Source: Alphaproteobacteria bacterium (GTDB lineage Bacteria > Pseudomonadota > Alphaproteobacteria > Rhizobiales > Xanthobacteraceae). Taken from it: a stretch of DNA of 64,000 bases. The translations under genes and the position numbers were made by a program. The notes beneath the pieces are model-generated. The model did no database searches. It was not told the DNA's origin and saw nothing but the letters and a program-made list of their open reading frames with translations. Shown piece by piece: positions 7,708 to 14,697 of this stretch; the first letter of the stretch is position 1, and each line of letters begins with the position of its first letter. The stretch covers positions 115,783 to 179,782 of the forward strand of contig VAZV01000133.1 in assembly GCA_005884765.1 (NCBI GenBank), in the 5' to 3' direction.

Positions 7708-8490
7708 CTAGCTATTGAGCAGTTTCAGCGCGGCTTCGTGCACTCGCGGATCGCCGGCGGCGATGATGCGGCCGCCGCCTTGCGCGGGCTTGCCTTCCCA
7801 GGTCGTGACGATGCCGCCGGCGCCGGTGATAATGGGGATCAGGGCGGCGATGTCGTAGGATTTGAGCTCGGTCTCGACCACGAGATCGAGATGGCCGGCG
7901 GCGAGCATGCAGTAGGAATAGCAGTCGCCGCCATAGCGGGTCAGCCGCACCGCCGCTTCGACACGGCCGAACGCTGCGCGATCGACGGCGTTCATCAGGA
8001 GGGGACTGGTCGTGTAGGAGGTCGCCTCTTTCAGCGAGCCGCAGCGCCGCACCGTCAACCTGCGCTCGCCGCCATGCCCGTGGTAGTGGGCCGAACCGTT
8101 GTCGCCGGAAAAGCGCTCGCCGATATAGGGCTGGTGCATCATGCCGAATACCGGCGTGCCCTTGTGCAAGAGCGCGATCAAGGTGCCCCAGATCGGAAAG
8201 CCCGCGATGAAGGACTTCGTCCCGTCGATCGGATCCAGCACCCAGACATAATCGGCGTCCTCGCGCTCGTTGCCGAATTCCTCGCCAACAATGCCGTGTT
8301 GGGGAAAATTGGCCTTGATCAGCCGCCGCATCACCGCCTCCGCGGCGCGGTCGGCTTCGGTGACCGGATCGAAATCATGGCTCGCCGACTTGTCGTCGAT
8401 CAGGAGCGACGTTCGGAAAAACGGCAGGATGGTTTCTCCGGAGGCGGTCGCAAGGCGGCCGATAAACGCAGTGAAATCGATAACCGTCAC
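7708..8490 (-). CDS. hisN: Inositol-monophosphatase-family phosphatase, histidinol-phosphatase type
   Basis: A 260-residue Mg2+-dependent phosphatase. The IMPase motifs are all present: DPVTEADRAAE near residue 42, GIVGEEFG near 67, WVLDPIDGTKSF near 83 and SYDIAALIPIITGAGG near 213. This subgroup in alphaproteobacteria supplies histidinol-phosphate phosphatase (histidine biosynthesis), although inositol-phosphate or PAP activity cannot be ruled out by sequence. I chose GTG 8490 because AAGGA lies about 6 nt upstream and the family N-terminus (TVIDFTAF) begins there; the upstream in-frame extension is rich in rare, unlikely residues. No other his genes are adjacent. Confidence 0.85.
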   Translation of the reverse strand: MTVIDFTAFIGRLATASGETILPFFRTSLLIDDKSASHDFDPVTEADRAAEAVMRRLIKANFPQHGIVGEEFGNEREDADYVWVLDPIDGTKSFIAGFPIWGTLIALLHKGTPVFGMMHQPYIGERFSGDNGSAHYHGHGGERRLTVRRCGSLKEATSYTTSPLLMNAVDRAAFGRVEAAVRLTRYGGDCYSYCMLAAGHLDLVVETELKSYDIAALIPIITGAGGIVTTWEGKPAQGGGRIIAAGDPRVHEAALKLLNS

Positions 8491-8811
8491 GGCTATTCCT
8501 TGGAAAGCAGAGCGTGCGCGCGCCCCGAAGATTCCCGCTCTGCCTATCCCAATCCGAGGGGCGGCGCACGGCCATCCGGCAGTAACGCGCTGGTATTTTG
8601 AATGCGAATCACCGCCCGCGTGGCGGTTTACTTTTTGGCAATAGCGCCGATCACGAAATCGAGAGGTTAACGGCAAAACGCTCAAGATCGCGTTAACTCC
8701 GCGCGTGCTGCGAGGTAACGTATTGAAAATAATCAGTAAAAGTATGACACGTCAAACTGTTGCCAGAACACACGCTGCGTTAATTTTGCGTTGGATATGA
8801 TTCGAAATCAC

Positions 8812-8840
8812 TTGCACTTTGTGCAGCGCGGTCTCATATT
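8812..8840 (+). promoter_or_regulatory. Sigma-70 promoter of the candidate small RNA
   Basis: TTGCAC (8812-8817) and CATATT (8835-8840) are separated by exactly 17 nt and sit at the right distance for a transcript starting near 8847. No open reading frame follows, but a terminator does, which makes a noncoding transcript the natural reading. Confidence 0.55.
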
Positions 8841-8846
8841 GTTGCG

Positions 8847-8934
8847 GTGCGGTAGCGCCTTGCGCTATCGCTGCCCTCCTTGGGCGTTTCCTCCCTAGAC
8901 TTGGGCCGCTTGTTCATTCAAGCGGCCCTTTTTT
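8847..8934 (+). ncRNA. Candidate trans-acting small RNA with anti-Shine-Dalgarno motifs
   Basis: About 88 nt. A 5' hairpin with an 8-bp stem (GGUAGCGC 8851-8858 / GCGCUAUC 8862-8869, loop CUU) is followed by a C/U-rich single-stranded stretch (8871-8902) holding two CCUCC motifs at 8875 and 8890 that could pair with ribosome-binding sites. It ends in a textbook intrinsic terminator. A promoter sits immediately upstream. Hairpin, C/U-rich linker, terminator is the plan of several alphaproteobacterial sRNA families (the 'alpha-r' and CuckooRNA groups); I cannot say which, if any, it belongs to. Confidence 0.65.
8903..8934 (+). terminator. Intrinsic terminator of the candidate small RNA
   Basis: GGGCCGCTTG (8903-8912) and CAAGCGGCCC (8919-8928) form a perfect 10-bp stem with loop TTCATT, followed by six T (8929-8934) and a further T-rich run. 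No protein gene ends upstream on this strand, so the terminator belongs to a noncoding transcript. Confidence 0.9.
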
Positions 8935-8968
8935 CTTTTGCTTGAGGGAGGCGGTTTTCCCGCGGCAC

Positions 8969-9005
8969 TGTCATTCCGGGCAAAAGCGCAAAGCCCGGAA
9001 TGACA
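8969..9005. repeat. Palindromic intergenic repeat (TGTCATTCCGGGC)
   Basis: TGTCATTCCGGGC (8969-8981) and GCCCGGAATGACA (8993-9005) form a perfect 13-bp inverted repeat with an 11-nt loop. The arms match the core of the repeat at 465-514. It follows the small-RNA terminator and may also act on transcripts of the minus-strand amidohydrolase gene. Confidence 0.65.
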
Positions 9006-9075
9006 GGATTCCAGGATCGTGGGTGGTCCTTGCGGACTGGCCTGGAACGAACAACAGACCGTGAATCGCGGGATT

Positions 9076-9963
9076 TTATTCCGCGGCGGCCTGGAACGGT
9101 CCAAGATCGCCAAAGGGAACGCTGGCAAGCGCATCGGCCAGCGCCGCGAAATCGGCGGCTACTTGCGCAAATCGGGGCCCCCTCTCGCGCCGCCGCTCGT
9201 CCATATAGATCGCGCGGTTGAGCTCGAGCTGGATGGCGTGCAGTCCGGAGGCCGGGTTACCGTAATGCTCGGTGATAAAGCCGCCCGCATAGGGCTTGTT
9301 GCGTCCGACCGAATAGCCGAGCCGGCTCATGGTGATCTCGACCATGTCCGGCAACAGCGGCGCGCAGCTCGTGCCGTAACGGTCGCCGATCACGACGTCA
9401 GGCCGGCGCGGCTCGTCGCGCGACACGCCGATCGAGGGCATCGAGTGGCAGTCCACCACGATCACCGCTCCAAACGTCTGGTGGACCTTGTTGATCAGGC
9501 GCCGCAGCGCGCGGTGATAGGGCTTGTAGAGCGCCTCGATCCGCCCCAGCGCGTCGTCAACGGACAGGCGCTCGCGATAGATCTCCTGCCCGTCCCCGAC
9601 CACGCGCGGGATGGTGCCAAGACCGCCGGCCACCCGCATCGACCTGGTATTGGCGAAGCTCGGCAATCGCCCGGAAAACATGCGCGGGTCGAGCTCATAC
9701 GGCTCGCGGTTCACGTCGACATAGGAGCGGGGGAAGTTGACCCGCACCACCGGGTATCCGCGGCTGCTCAAACCGGAGATCAATTCGTCCATGAACGAAT
9801 CTTCGGAGCGCCGCAGCGTGGGCAGATCGATCCGCGACGCAGTGAGGAAGTCGTAGGGATAGACCGAGCCGGAATGTGGCGAGTTGAAGATGATCGGCGC
9901 CCGCCACTCGGCCGGCTCCATGACCTCGAATGGAGGCGACTGTTCGCCATTAAGCTTCGTCAT
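9076..9963 (-). CDS. N-formylglutamate amidohydrolase family protein
   Basis: A 295-residue zinc-dependent hydrolase of the FGase/HutG2 family that cleaves N-formyl-L-glutamate to glutamate and formate in histidine degradation, or a related N-acyl amino acid. Visible signatures: IIFNSPHSGSVYP near residue 17, ARVDVNREPYELDPRMF-like segment (SYVDVNREPYELDPRMF), VVDCHSMPS, and late GFITEHYG with QLELNRAIYMDE. The start ATG at 9963 yields the usual family length; a GAGGG lies about 10 nt upstream. No other hut genes are nearby. Convergence with the sRNA leaves about 140 nt of intergenic sequence. Confidence 0.88.
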   Translation of the reverse strand: MTKLNGEQSPPFEVMEPAEWRAPIIFNSPHSGSVYPYDFLTASRIDLPTLRRSEDSFMDELISGLSSRGYPVVRVNFPRSYVDVNREPYELDPRMFSGRLPSFANTRSMRVAGGLGTIPRVVGDGQEIYRERLSVDDALGRIEALYKPYHRALRRLINKVHQTFGAVIVVDCHSMPSIGVSRDEPRRPDVVIGDRYGTSCAPLLPDMVEITMSRLGYSVGRNKPYAGGFITEHYGNPASGLHAIQLELNRAIYMDERRRERGPRFAQVAADFAALADALASVPFGDLGPFQAAAE

Positions 9964-10270
9964 CGGGCGCCATCCCTCATGTCCGCGGTTTTCGGAATAG
10001 ATCGATTCGGCCGGAAAAACGCAGCTTTTATGAGTAACCATTGTCGATAATCGCGGCCATCCTGCCAAGCGAAAAAAGTCTTAAAGCGGACTGGAATGTA
10101 TCTTAAGAAGCGGAAAATGCCGGACTTCATTGCCTTGGGCCGCATTCCGGTACAGAAATGGTCGTTAAGATCTGCCGACCCTGCCCGCTCGCTTTTCACC
10201 CGAAATTTACCGTCTGTCGGGCTTAGTGGGCGGATTGATCCTCCTGAGCCGGATTCGACGAACAGCCGCC
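9964..10270. other. Intergenic region between divergent amidohydrolase and cpdR genes
   Basis: About 307 bases that must hold both promoters. CTTAA and TTAAG-type motifs occur at about 10079 and 10103, but I do not find a correctly spaced CtrA box or a convincing -35/-10 pair. No coding potential is seen on either strand. Confidence 0.4.
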
Positions 10271-10630
10271 ATGCATAAGATTCTCCTCGCCGAAGACGAC
10301 AACGACATGCGCCGCTTTCTGGTCAAGGCGCTGGAAAACGCGGGTTTCCAGGTTTCGCCCCATGATAACGGCATGTCGGCCTATCAACGGCTGCGCGAGG
10401 AGCCGTTCGAGATGCTGCTCACCGATATCGTGATGCCCGAGATGGACGGCATCGAGCTCGCGCGCCGCGCCTCGGAACTCGATCCCGACATCAAGATCAT
10501 GTTCATCACCGGCTTTGCCGCGGTGGCGCTGAACTCTGACTCGGAGGCGCCGAAAAACGCCAAGGTGCTGTCGAAGCCGGTTCATCTTCGCGAATTGGTC
10601 AGCGAAGTGAACAAGATGCTGGCGGCTTGA
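10271..10630 (+). CDS. cpdR: Response regulator CpdR
   Basis: A 119-residue single-domain receiver with no output domain. The acidic pair (AEDDND, residues 8-13), phospho-acceptor D52 in LLTDIVMPEMDG, the TGFAA switch region and the conserved Lys in LSKPVHL are present. Length and sequence match CpdR, the receiver that in unphosphorylated form helps deliver substrates to ClpXP and is controlled by the CckA-ChpT phosphorelay in alphaproteobacteria. The start at ATG 10271 is where the receiver fold begins. Monocistronic, between an amidohydrolase gene and tRNA-Val. Confidence 0.92.
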   Translation: MHKILLAEDDNDMRRFLVKALENAGFQVSPHDNGMSAYQRLREEPFEMLLTDIVMPEMDGIELARRASELDPDIKIMFITGFAAVALNSDSEAPKNAKVLSKPVHLRELVSEVNKMLAA

Positions 10631-10711
10631 TTTAGGCTGATTCCCCCGGCCAGCCGTGCTTGCCTCCTCCTTTTGGAGCCGATATACGGACCCCGACCCA
10701 TCAAGACTTTA

Positions 10712-10786
10712 GGGCACGTAGCTCAGCGGGAGAGCACTACCTTGACATGGTAGGGGTCACAGGTTCGATCCCTGTCGTGCCCACCA
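10712..10786 (+). tRNA. tRNA-Val (anticodon GAC)
   Basis: A 75-nt cloverleaf with encoded CCA. The acceptor arms GGGCACG and CGTGCCC pair perfectly, the D arm contains AGCTCAGCGGGAGAGC, the anticodon stem CTACC/GGTAG encloses a loop with GAC, and the T arm reads CACAGGTTCGATCCCTGTC-like with TTCGATC. GAC reads GUC/GUU valine codons. The 3' flank consists of decayed gene remnants, as often found beside tRNA genes used by integrating elements. Confidence 0.97.
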
Positions 10787-10809
10787 CGCTTCGCTTGCTT
10801 CGCAAGCTG

Positions 10810-11050
10810 CGGCTAGATCCCTGGGCTATGCGCAGTCTGGATCTGATGCGCCAGTCGGAGAATTGTGGCTCGACCGCACGAAATAGAGGTCGCCATCCAA
10901 CGGATCAAACGACGTGCGATTCGAAGCGGTCACTCGATAGCTGCGCGGGAGCCCATAGCTTGAGCTTCGGCGCGGCCGCACCCAGCGCGGCTGCTGCGAT
11001 TCCGAACGACGCGACCCCCAGCAATCACCAAGGCAAATGCCGCATCCTTG
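10810..11050 (-). pseudogene. Decayed remnant, possibly a PD40/TolB-like exported protein
   Basis: On the minus strand the three frames carry complementary pieces of what looks like one protein: a signal-peptide-like stretch (LGVASFGIAAAALGAAAPK, then WAPAQLSSDRFESH) in one frame, FDPLDGDLYFVRSS in the next, and FSDWRI in a third. 'FDPxxGDLYFVRS' resembles the opening blade of WD40-like PD40 proteins. At least two frameshifts and a stop break it, and there is no start. Reading it as one decayed gene is my inference. Confidence 0.35.
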
Positions 11051-11075
11051 CGCTCCCGCTACCTTTAATTCACCT

Positions 11076-11270
11076 TTAAAGATGTGTCTTGAGCAGCTCG
11101 TCATGGAATGTGCCGGCCTCATCCCTGCCTCTGAACCAGCTTCCATCAAATCCAACAAATTCGACGTCAGGCGTCATCGCCTTCGCGAAGTCGATCCCTG
11201 AGCCGCGGTCCCATGCCTCCATCATCTCGCGGTAGAGCGCGGATATTGCGAGTTCGTCCGAGGATGGCAT
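11076..11270 (-). pseudogene. SnoaL-like/DUF4440 protein, 3'-truncated
   Basis: 64 residues starting MPSSDELAISALYREMMEAW match the N-terminal half of SgcJ/EcaC-type NTF2-fold proteins (DFAKAMTPDVEFVGFDGSWFRGRDE), which are usually about 125-150 residues. The frame stops at TAA in a region that no longer resembles the family, so the second half of the cone-shaped fold is missing. Translation could still occur but a stable NTF2 fold is unlikely. It lies between another small NTF2-like gene and the decayed segment beside tRNA-Val. Confidence 0.55.
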
Positions 11271-11306
11271 GCGCCCTCCCTGAGTTTACCGGCGCTCACT
11301 GTGCGG

Positions 11307-11654
11307 CTATGGCCGCCCCCACTCAATTTCGCGAATGAGGAGGGCACCGTTGATCTTTGCAACGACCACAGAGACAGCCTCGACAAAGCCGTCGCCCTCA
11401 ATTCCGACATAGGCCCACCCCACATCGTCTGCGCGTTTGTCCGGCCAATCATACATCTGAAACTCCTCGTCGAAGTGAACCGAGCGCGGCTCGCCACCTG
11501 AGTAGCCGCGGAACATCCCATAGAACTTCTCGCGCAAGCCATCAGGGGTGAGCTGCGTGCGTAGTTCAGGGACTAAGAGAGCATTCGCACGCGCAAAGTC
11601 TCCGCCGACGAGGGCTGACGCGAATGCGACCGCGACTTCAATGTACGGCTTCAC
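11307..11654 (-). CDS. Small hypothetical protein, NTF2/SnoaL-like size
   Basis: A 115-residue soluble protein beginning MKPYIEVAVAFASALVGGDF. The start GTG at 11654 is chosen because GGAGGA lies 7 nt upstream on the mRNA; ATG codons 24 nt further out have no ribosome-binding site. A leading helix, a hydrophobic DDVGWAYVGIEGDGFVEAV stretch and an end rich in strands suggest an alpha+beta fold like the neighbouring DUF4440-type fragment, but I do not recognise a named family. It is the only intact gene in the degraded stretch 10.8-11.8 kb. Confidence 0.6.
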   Translation of the reverse strand: MKPYIEVAVAFASALVGGDFARANALLVPELRTQLTPDGLREKFYGMFRGYSGGEPRSVHFDEEFQMYDWPDKRADDVGWAYVGIEGDGFVEAVSVVVAKINGALLIREIEWGRP

Positions 11655-11697
11655 GCAATGTTCCTCCAAGATCATCATGGATAGGTTTTGAATTAGC

Positions 11698-11815
11698 CTA
11701 CTGCGAAGCGTAGCGCTCGATGAGCTCCGTCACGATTTCCGGCTGCTCGTCGACAACCCGGTGCAGTTTCACGATCGACCGTGACCACTGCGTACGAGCG
11801 CCTGGAGAGCGAGTG
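11698..11815 (-). pseudogene. C-terminal gene remnant
   Basis: A short minus-strand frame ending in TAG at 11698 reads as natural protein sequence (WSRSIVKLHRVVDEQPEI, then VTELIERYASQ) but is closed by a stop about 40 codons upstream, and no start or ribosome-binding site is present. It looks like the tail of a deleted gene. The parent family is not recognisable. Confidence 0.3.
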
Positions 11816-11935
11816 GTTTACGACGTCCCAAGTCGGTGCCGGCACATTTGTGAGTCCCCACTTCAAAGCAAAGCGCCGTGCTGAAGGAAGCCTGCTCCAA
11901 GCAACGCGTTCCGTTGCGCCGCGAAAAATTGTATG

Positions 11936-12589
11936 TCACCAATTGGGATCGTGGGGCAGCATCTTCTTGAAGAGGGTGAGAATGCGCCGGCCCTTTTTCG
12001 GCGGCATCGTTATAGCGTGGCGGACGGCGGCAGACATCAGAACCATCATGAGCTGGCAGAAATCAACTAGCGCCGCCTCCGACAGATGCGGTGTGAGGGG
12101 CCGCAGAGCCTCGACAAGCAGGCCGGTGAGAAAGGCGCCGTCCTCCTCGTCGAGCTTCTGAAGCGCGCGGTCGGCCTGTGTTGCCTGCCAGATGTAGCGC
12201 ACTGCCGGTTCGTCGATGAAGAACTGACAGTAGCTGTCCGTGATGCGGCCGAGCACAGTATGGAGGTCTGCAGGCTTCCGCAGGCCCAGAAGTTCCTTTC
12301 GCACGCAATCATGGCCGATCGCGTTGTAGCGTTCCGCGAGCGTGCCGATGATCGCCGTCTTGTCCGGGAAATACTGGTAGAGCGAGCCGAAGGCGATTCC
12401 CGTCCGCTCGACAATGTCGCTCATCCGGAAAGCTTCGCTGCCCTTCTCGGCCATCACCTCGACGGCGCAGGCGAGGATGCTCTCGAAGCGCTCACGGCTG
12501 CGCTTCTGGGTCGGAACGAGCCGGGCGATCTTTTGACTTTCCGGGCCCGCCACGTCCGCCTCGGACCGAACTGCCTTTCGCCTTGCCAT
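11936..12589 (-). CDS. TetR-family transcriptional regulator
   Basis: A 217-residue repressor-type regulator. The helix-turn-helix domain is at about residues 28-75 (RSRERFESILACAVEVMAEKG, then SDIVERTGIAFGSLYQYFPDK), and the C-terminal region is an all-helical ligand/dimerisation domain with a conserved Tyr/Trp-rich middle (QFFIDEPAVRYIWQATQAD). The ATG at 12589 has GGAGG 5 nt upstream. It is divergent from an NmrA-family gene across 101 nt that contain a perfect 15-bp palindrome, the likely operator. The TetR/NmrA/DUF1772 arrangement suggests local control of an NAD(P)-binding stress or detoxification protein. Confidence 0.92.
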   Translation of the reverse strand: MARRKAVRSEADVAGPESQKIARLVPTQKRSRERFESILACAVEVMAEKGSEAFRMSDIVERTGIAFGSLYQYFPDKTAIIGTLAERYNAIGHDCVRKELLGLRKPADLHTVLGRITDSYCQFFIDEPAVRYIWQATQADRALQKLDEEDGAFLTGLLVEALRPLTPHLSEAALVDFCQLMMVLMSAAVRHAITMPPKKGRRILTLFKKMLPHDPNW

Positions 12590-12647
12590 AGCGCCTCCAA
12601 AAAGAGCTTGACGTTTAAAATACGAGAGTTTATCGCTTTTAGCAAAT

Positions 12648-12662
12648 ACGAGATAATCTCGT
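12648..12662. promoter_or_regulatory. Candidate TetR operator palindrome
   Basis: ACGAGAT-A-ATCTCGT is a perfect 7-1-7 palindrome between the divergent tetR and nmrA-like genes. A related but imperfect half (TACGAGAG...TATCGC) begins at 12621, overlapping a TTGACG (12609-12614) -35-like element. Position and symmetry fit a TetR-family binding site controlling both promoters. Confidence 0.65.
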
Positions 12663-12690
12663 GTTTTTGACTGGAAGGATACGACACCTT

Positions 12691-13515
12691 ATGCCACAGC
12701 AACCCATTCTCCTGATCGGCGGCAGCGGCAAGACCGGTAGCCGTGTAAATGCGCGCCTTCAGGCGCGCGGCCTCGCCACGCGTCCGGTTTCGCGTTCCGC
12801 GGCGATCGCATTCGATTGGACCCGGCCAGAAACCTGGAGCGCTGCCCTAGACGGCGTATCGAAGGCTTATGTGACCTATCAGCCCGATCTGGCGGTCGAT
12901 GGGGCAGTGGACGCGATCGCCGAGTTGGCGCGTCTCGCACGCGAAAAGAGCCTGGAACGTCTCGTGCTGCTCTCCGGCCGCGGTGAGCCCCGCGCTCAAC
13001 GTGCCGAAGGGGCCTTGCGAGCTTCCGGCGTGTCCTGGACGATCGTCCGAGCCAGCTGGTTCAACCAGAATTTCTCGGAAGGCTATCTGATCGACGGCGT
13101 CTTGGCCGGAGAGATCGCGCTGCCGGTCGGCACCGTGCCTGAGCCTTTCATCGACGCGGACGATATTGCCGATGTGGTGACGGCGGCGCTGACGGATCAG
13201 CGTCACGCAAACAAGCTGTACGAAGTGACCGGACCGCGCACGCTCACGTTCGCGGAGGCCGTGGCCGAAATATCCAAGGCGGCGGGGCGGCCTGTCCGCT
13301 ACACGCAGATTTCGCCACAGGTCTTCGCGGCCGGCATGCGCCAGGCCGGCGTCCCGGAGGATGTCATCGCGCTTCTGGACGAACTCTTCTCCGTCGTGCT
13401 CGATGGCCGCAATAGCCATGTCATGCACGGCGTCGAGGAAGCGCTCGGGCGGCCCGCCCGCGACTTCTCCGAGTATGCCCGCGCGGCAGCGGCCTCCGGT
13501 GCCTGGAGAGTCTGA
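12691..13515 (+). CDS. NmrA-like NAD(P)-binding protein
   Basis: A 274-residue atypical short-chain dehydrogenase. The N-terminal dinucleotide motif ILLIGGSGKTGSRV (residues 6-19) is of the NmrA/QOR2-like GGxGxTG type; the Tyr-x3-Lys catalytic pair of classical SDRs is absent. VLLSGRGEPRAQRAEGALRASGVSWTIVRASWFNQNFSEG is the typical middle region of the family. Such proteins act as redox sensors or NADPH-quinone reductases. AAGGA lies about 11 nt before the ATG. It is the first gene of a unit whose second gene (DUF1772) is broken. Confidence 0.85.
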   Translation: MPQQPILLIGGSGKTGSRVNARLQARGLATRPVSRSAAIAFDWTRPETWSAALDGVSKAYVTYQPDLAVDGAVDAIAELARLAREKSLERLVLLSGRGEPRAQRAEGALRASGVSWTIVRASWFNQNFSEGYLIDGVLAGEIALPVGTVPEPFIDADDIADVVTAALTDQRHANKLYEVTGPRTLTFAEAVAEISKAAGRPVRYTQISPQVFAAGMRQAGVPEDVIALLDELFSVVLDGRNSHVMHGVEEALGRPARDFSEYARAAAASGAWRV

Positions 13516-13700
13516 ACTATGCGCCGCCGGCCGGCCGGCTCTGGCTCTCCGCCGTCGGTTGCGGATTGCTCGCGGGCGTCTATTTCGCCTTCTCCGCATT
13601 CATCATGACCTCCCTGGTTCGCATTGTGCCGGCAGCGGGCATTGCGGCAATGAACGCGATCAATGTCGAAATCGTGCGGTCCCTACTCATGCCCGCCCGA
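13512..13700 (+). pseudogene. Truncated DUF1772 (anthrone oxygenase-like) membrane protein
   Basis: Immediately after the NmrA-like gene, a frame reads NYAPPAGRLWLSAVGCGLLA, then GVYFAFSAFIMTSLVRI and IAAMNAINVEIVRSLLMP, the N-terminal third of DUF1772 proteins, which are about 150-160 residues. The position where an ATG overlapping the upstream stop would be expected is CTG (13512-13514). After about 62 residues the family resemblance ends in repeat-like sequence (about 13700-13840). Start-codon loss and a C-terminal truncation both indicate a dead gene. Confidence 0.6.
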
Positions 13701-13957
13701 GGCTGCGCGTGGCGCTGCCAGCCAAGACAACCAGGGCGAAGCGTGTCCGGCGTGGCTTGAGCGCAGCGAAAGCGAAGACGGACGACGGGGCTGCCGCGTC
13801 GATGTCTCTGGCGAAGGCGGGCCGGTAGCCGCGAGCTTCGGCTGCAGTCACCTATCGTTGGTCAGTTTGGCTTGCCCCGCAAACCATGCTTCGATGCCGT
13901 TCATAATGGCAGCCACTTTGGATGCGACCACTACAACGGGCTCGTTTTCGTAGTCGT

Positions 13958-14686
13958 ATGGCTTCGCGACAGCGCATATGGATCGCCACTTCGCTCGCGG
14001 CGCTGATGCTGATCGCAGCAGGCGTCGTTTTCGCGCCGCAGATCTATGCGCATCTCGAACTTGCACCTCTGCGATATGACGTCATCGGCGTCGATGTTTC
14101 GCATCATCAGGGTCAGATCGATTGGAGGGCGCTAGCCGGCGACGGGATTGCCTTCGCGTATATCAAGGCTACAGAAGGCGGGAATTTTCGTGACACCAAC
14201 TTCGCAAGCAACTGGGCCGGCGCAGCGGGCGCGGGCCTGGTGCGCGGAGCGTACCACTTCTTCACGCCGTGCCGGACCGGAATCGACCAGGCGCGAAACT
14301 TCATCGCGACGGTGCCACGTGATCCAAGCGCCCTGCCGCCCGCCATCGACGCCGAAAGAATGGGGCCTTGCCCGAACGGGGCGCCGATCGGAAATGTCGC
14401 GGGGGAGCTCGAAATATTGCTCGCACAGCTCTCGGCTCACTATGGTCGCCGGCCGCTGATCTACACCACGGCAGAATTCCACGACGCCTACTTGAAGGGA
14501 CAATTTCCGCACGATCAGTTCTGGGTCCGCGGCCTCTTCTGGCCACCGCTCATTCGGCAGGAGCAGTGGATTCTGTGGCAGTATCAGGATCGCGGAGCCC
14601 GGCGCGGTGTGCACGGCCCGGTTGACCTGTCCGCCTTCCGCGGCTCGAAGCAGGATTTCACGGGGTTCGTGCACCCGAACCCGTAA
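13958..14686 (+). CDS. GH25 family lysozyme
   Basis: A 242-residue muramidase that would hydrolyse beta-1,4 bonds of peptidoglycan. An N-terminal membrane anchor or signal (about residues 7-29) places it in the periplasm. The GH25 beta/alpha barrel follows: GVDVSHHQGQIDW (D46), FAYIKATEGG, RGAYHFF, AIDAE with catalytic D131/E133, PLIYTTAEFHDAY and WQYQDRG. The ATG at 13958 starts directly before the hydrophobic segment. GH25 enzymes are commonest in phages and Gram-positive bacteria; in this host it may serve wall remodelling. No phage genes surround it. Confidence 0.9.
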   Translation: MASRQRIWIATSLAALMLIAAGVVFAPQIYAHLELAPLRYDVIGVDVSHHQGQIDWRALAGDGIAFAYIKATEGGNFRDTNFASNWAGAAGAGLVRGAYHFFTPCRTGIDQARNFIATVPRDPSALPPAIDAERMGPCPNGAPIGNVAGELEILLAQLSAHYGRRPLIYTTAEFHDAYLKGQFPHDQFWVRGLFWPPLIRQEQWILWQYQDRGARRGVHGPVDLSAFRGSKQDFTGFVHPNP

Positions 14687-14697
14687 AGATCAGGAGG

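Noticed and set aside
8666..8697. GTTAACG/CGTTAAC inverted repeat upstream of hisN
   Set aside because: Arms are only 7 bp with a long spacer and the location relative to any promoter is unclear; too weak to call an operator.
10079..10106. Possible CtrA box (TTAA pair) upstream of cpdR
   Set aside because: The two TTAA motifs are about 20 nt apart rather than 7 nt, so they do not fit the CtrA consensus.
12691..13515. Classical short-chain dehydrogenase
   Set aside because: The glycine motif is NmrA-type and the Tyr-x3-Lys pair is absent, so an atypical NAD(P)-binding protein is the better call.
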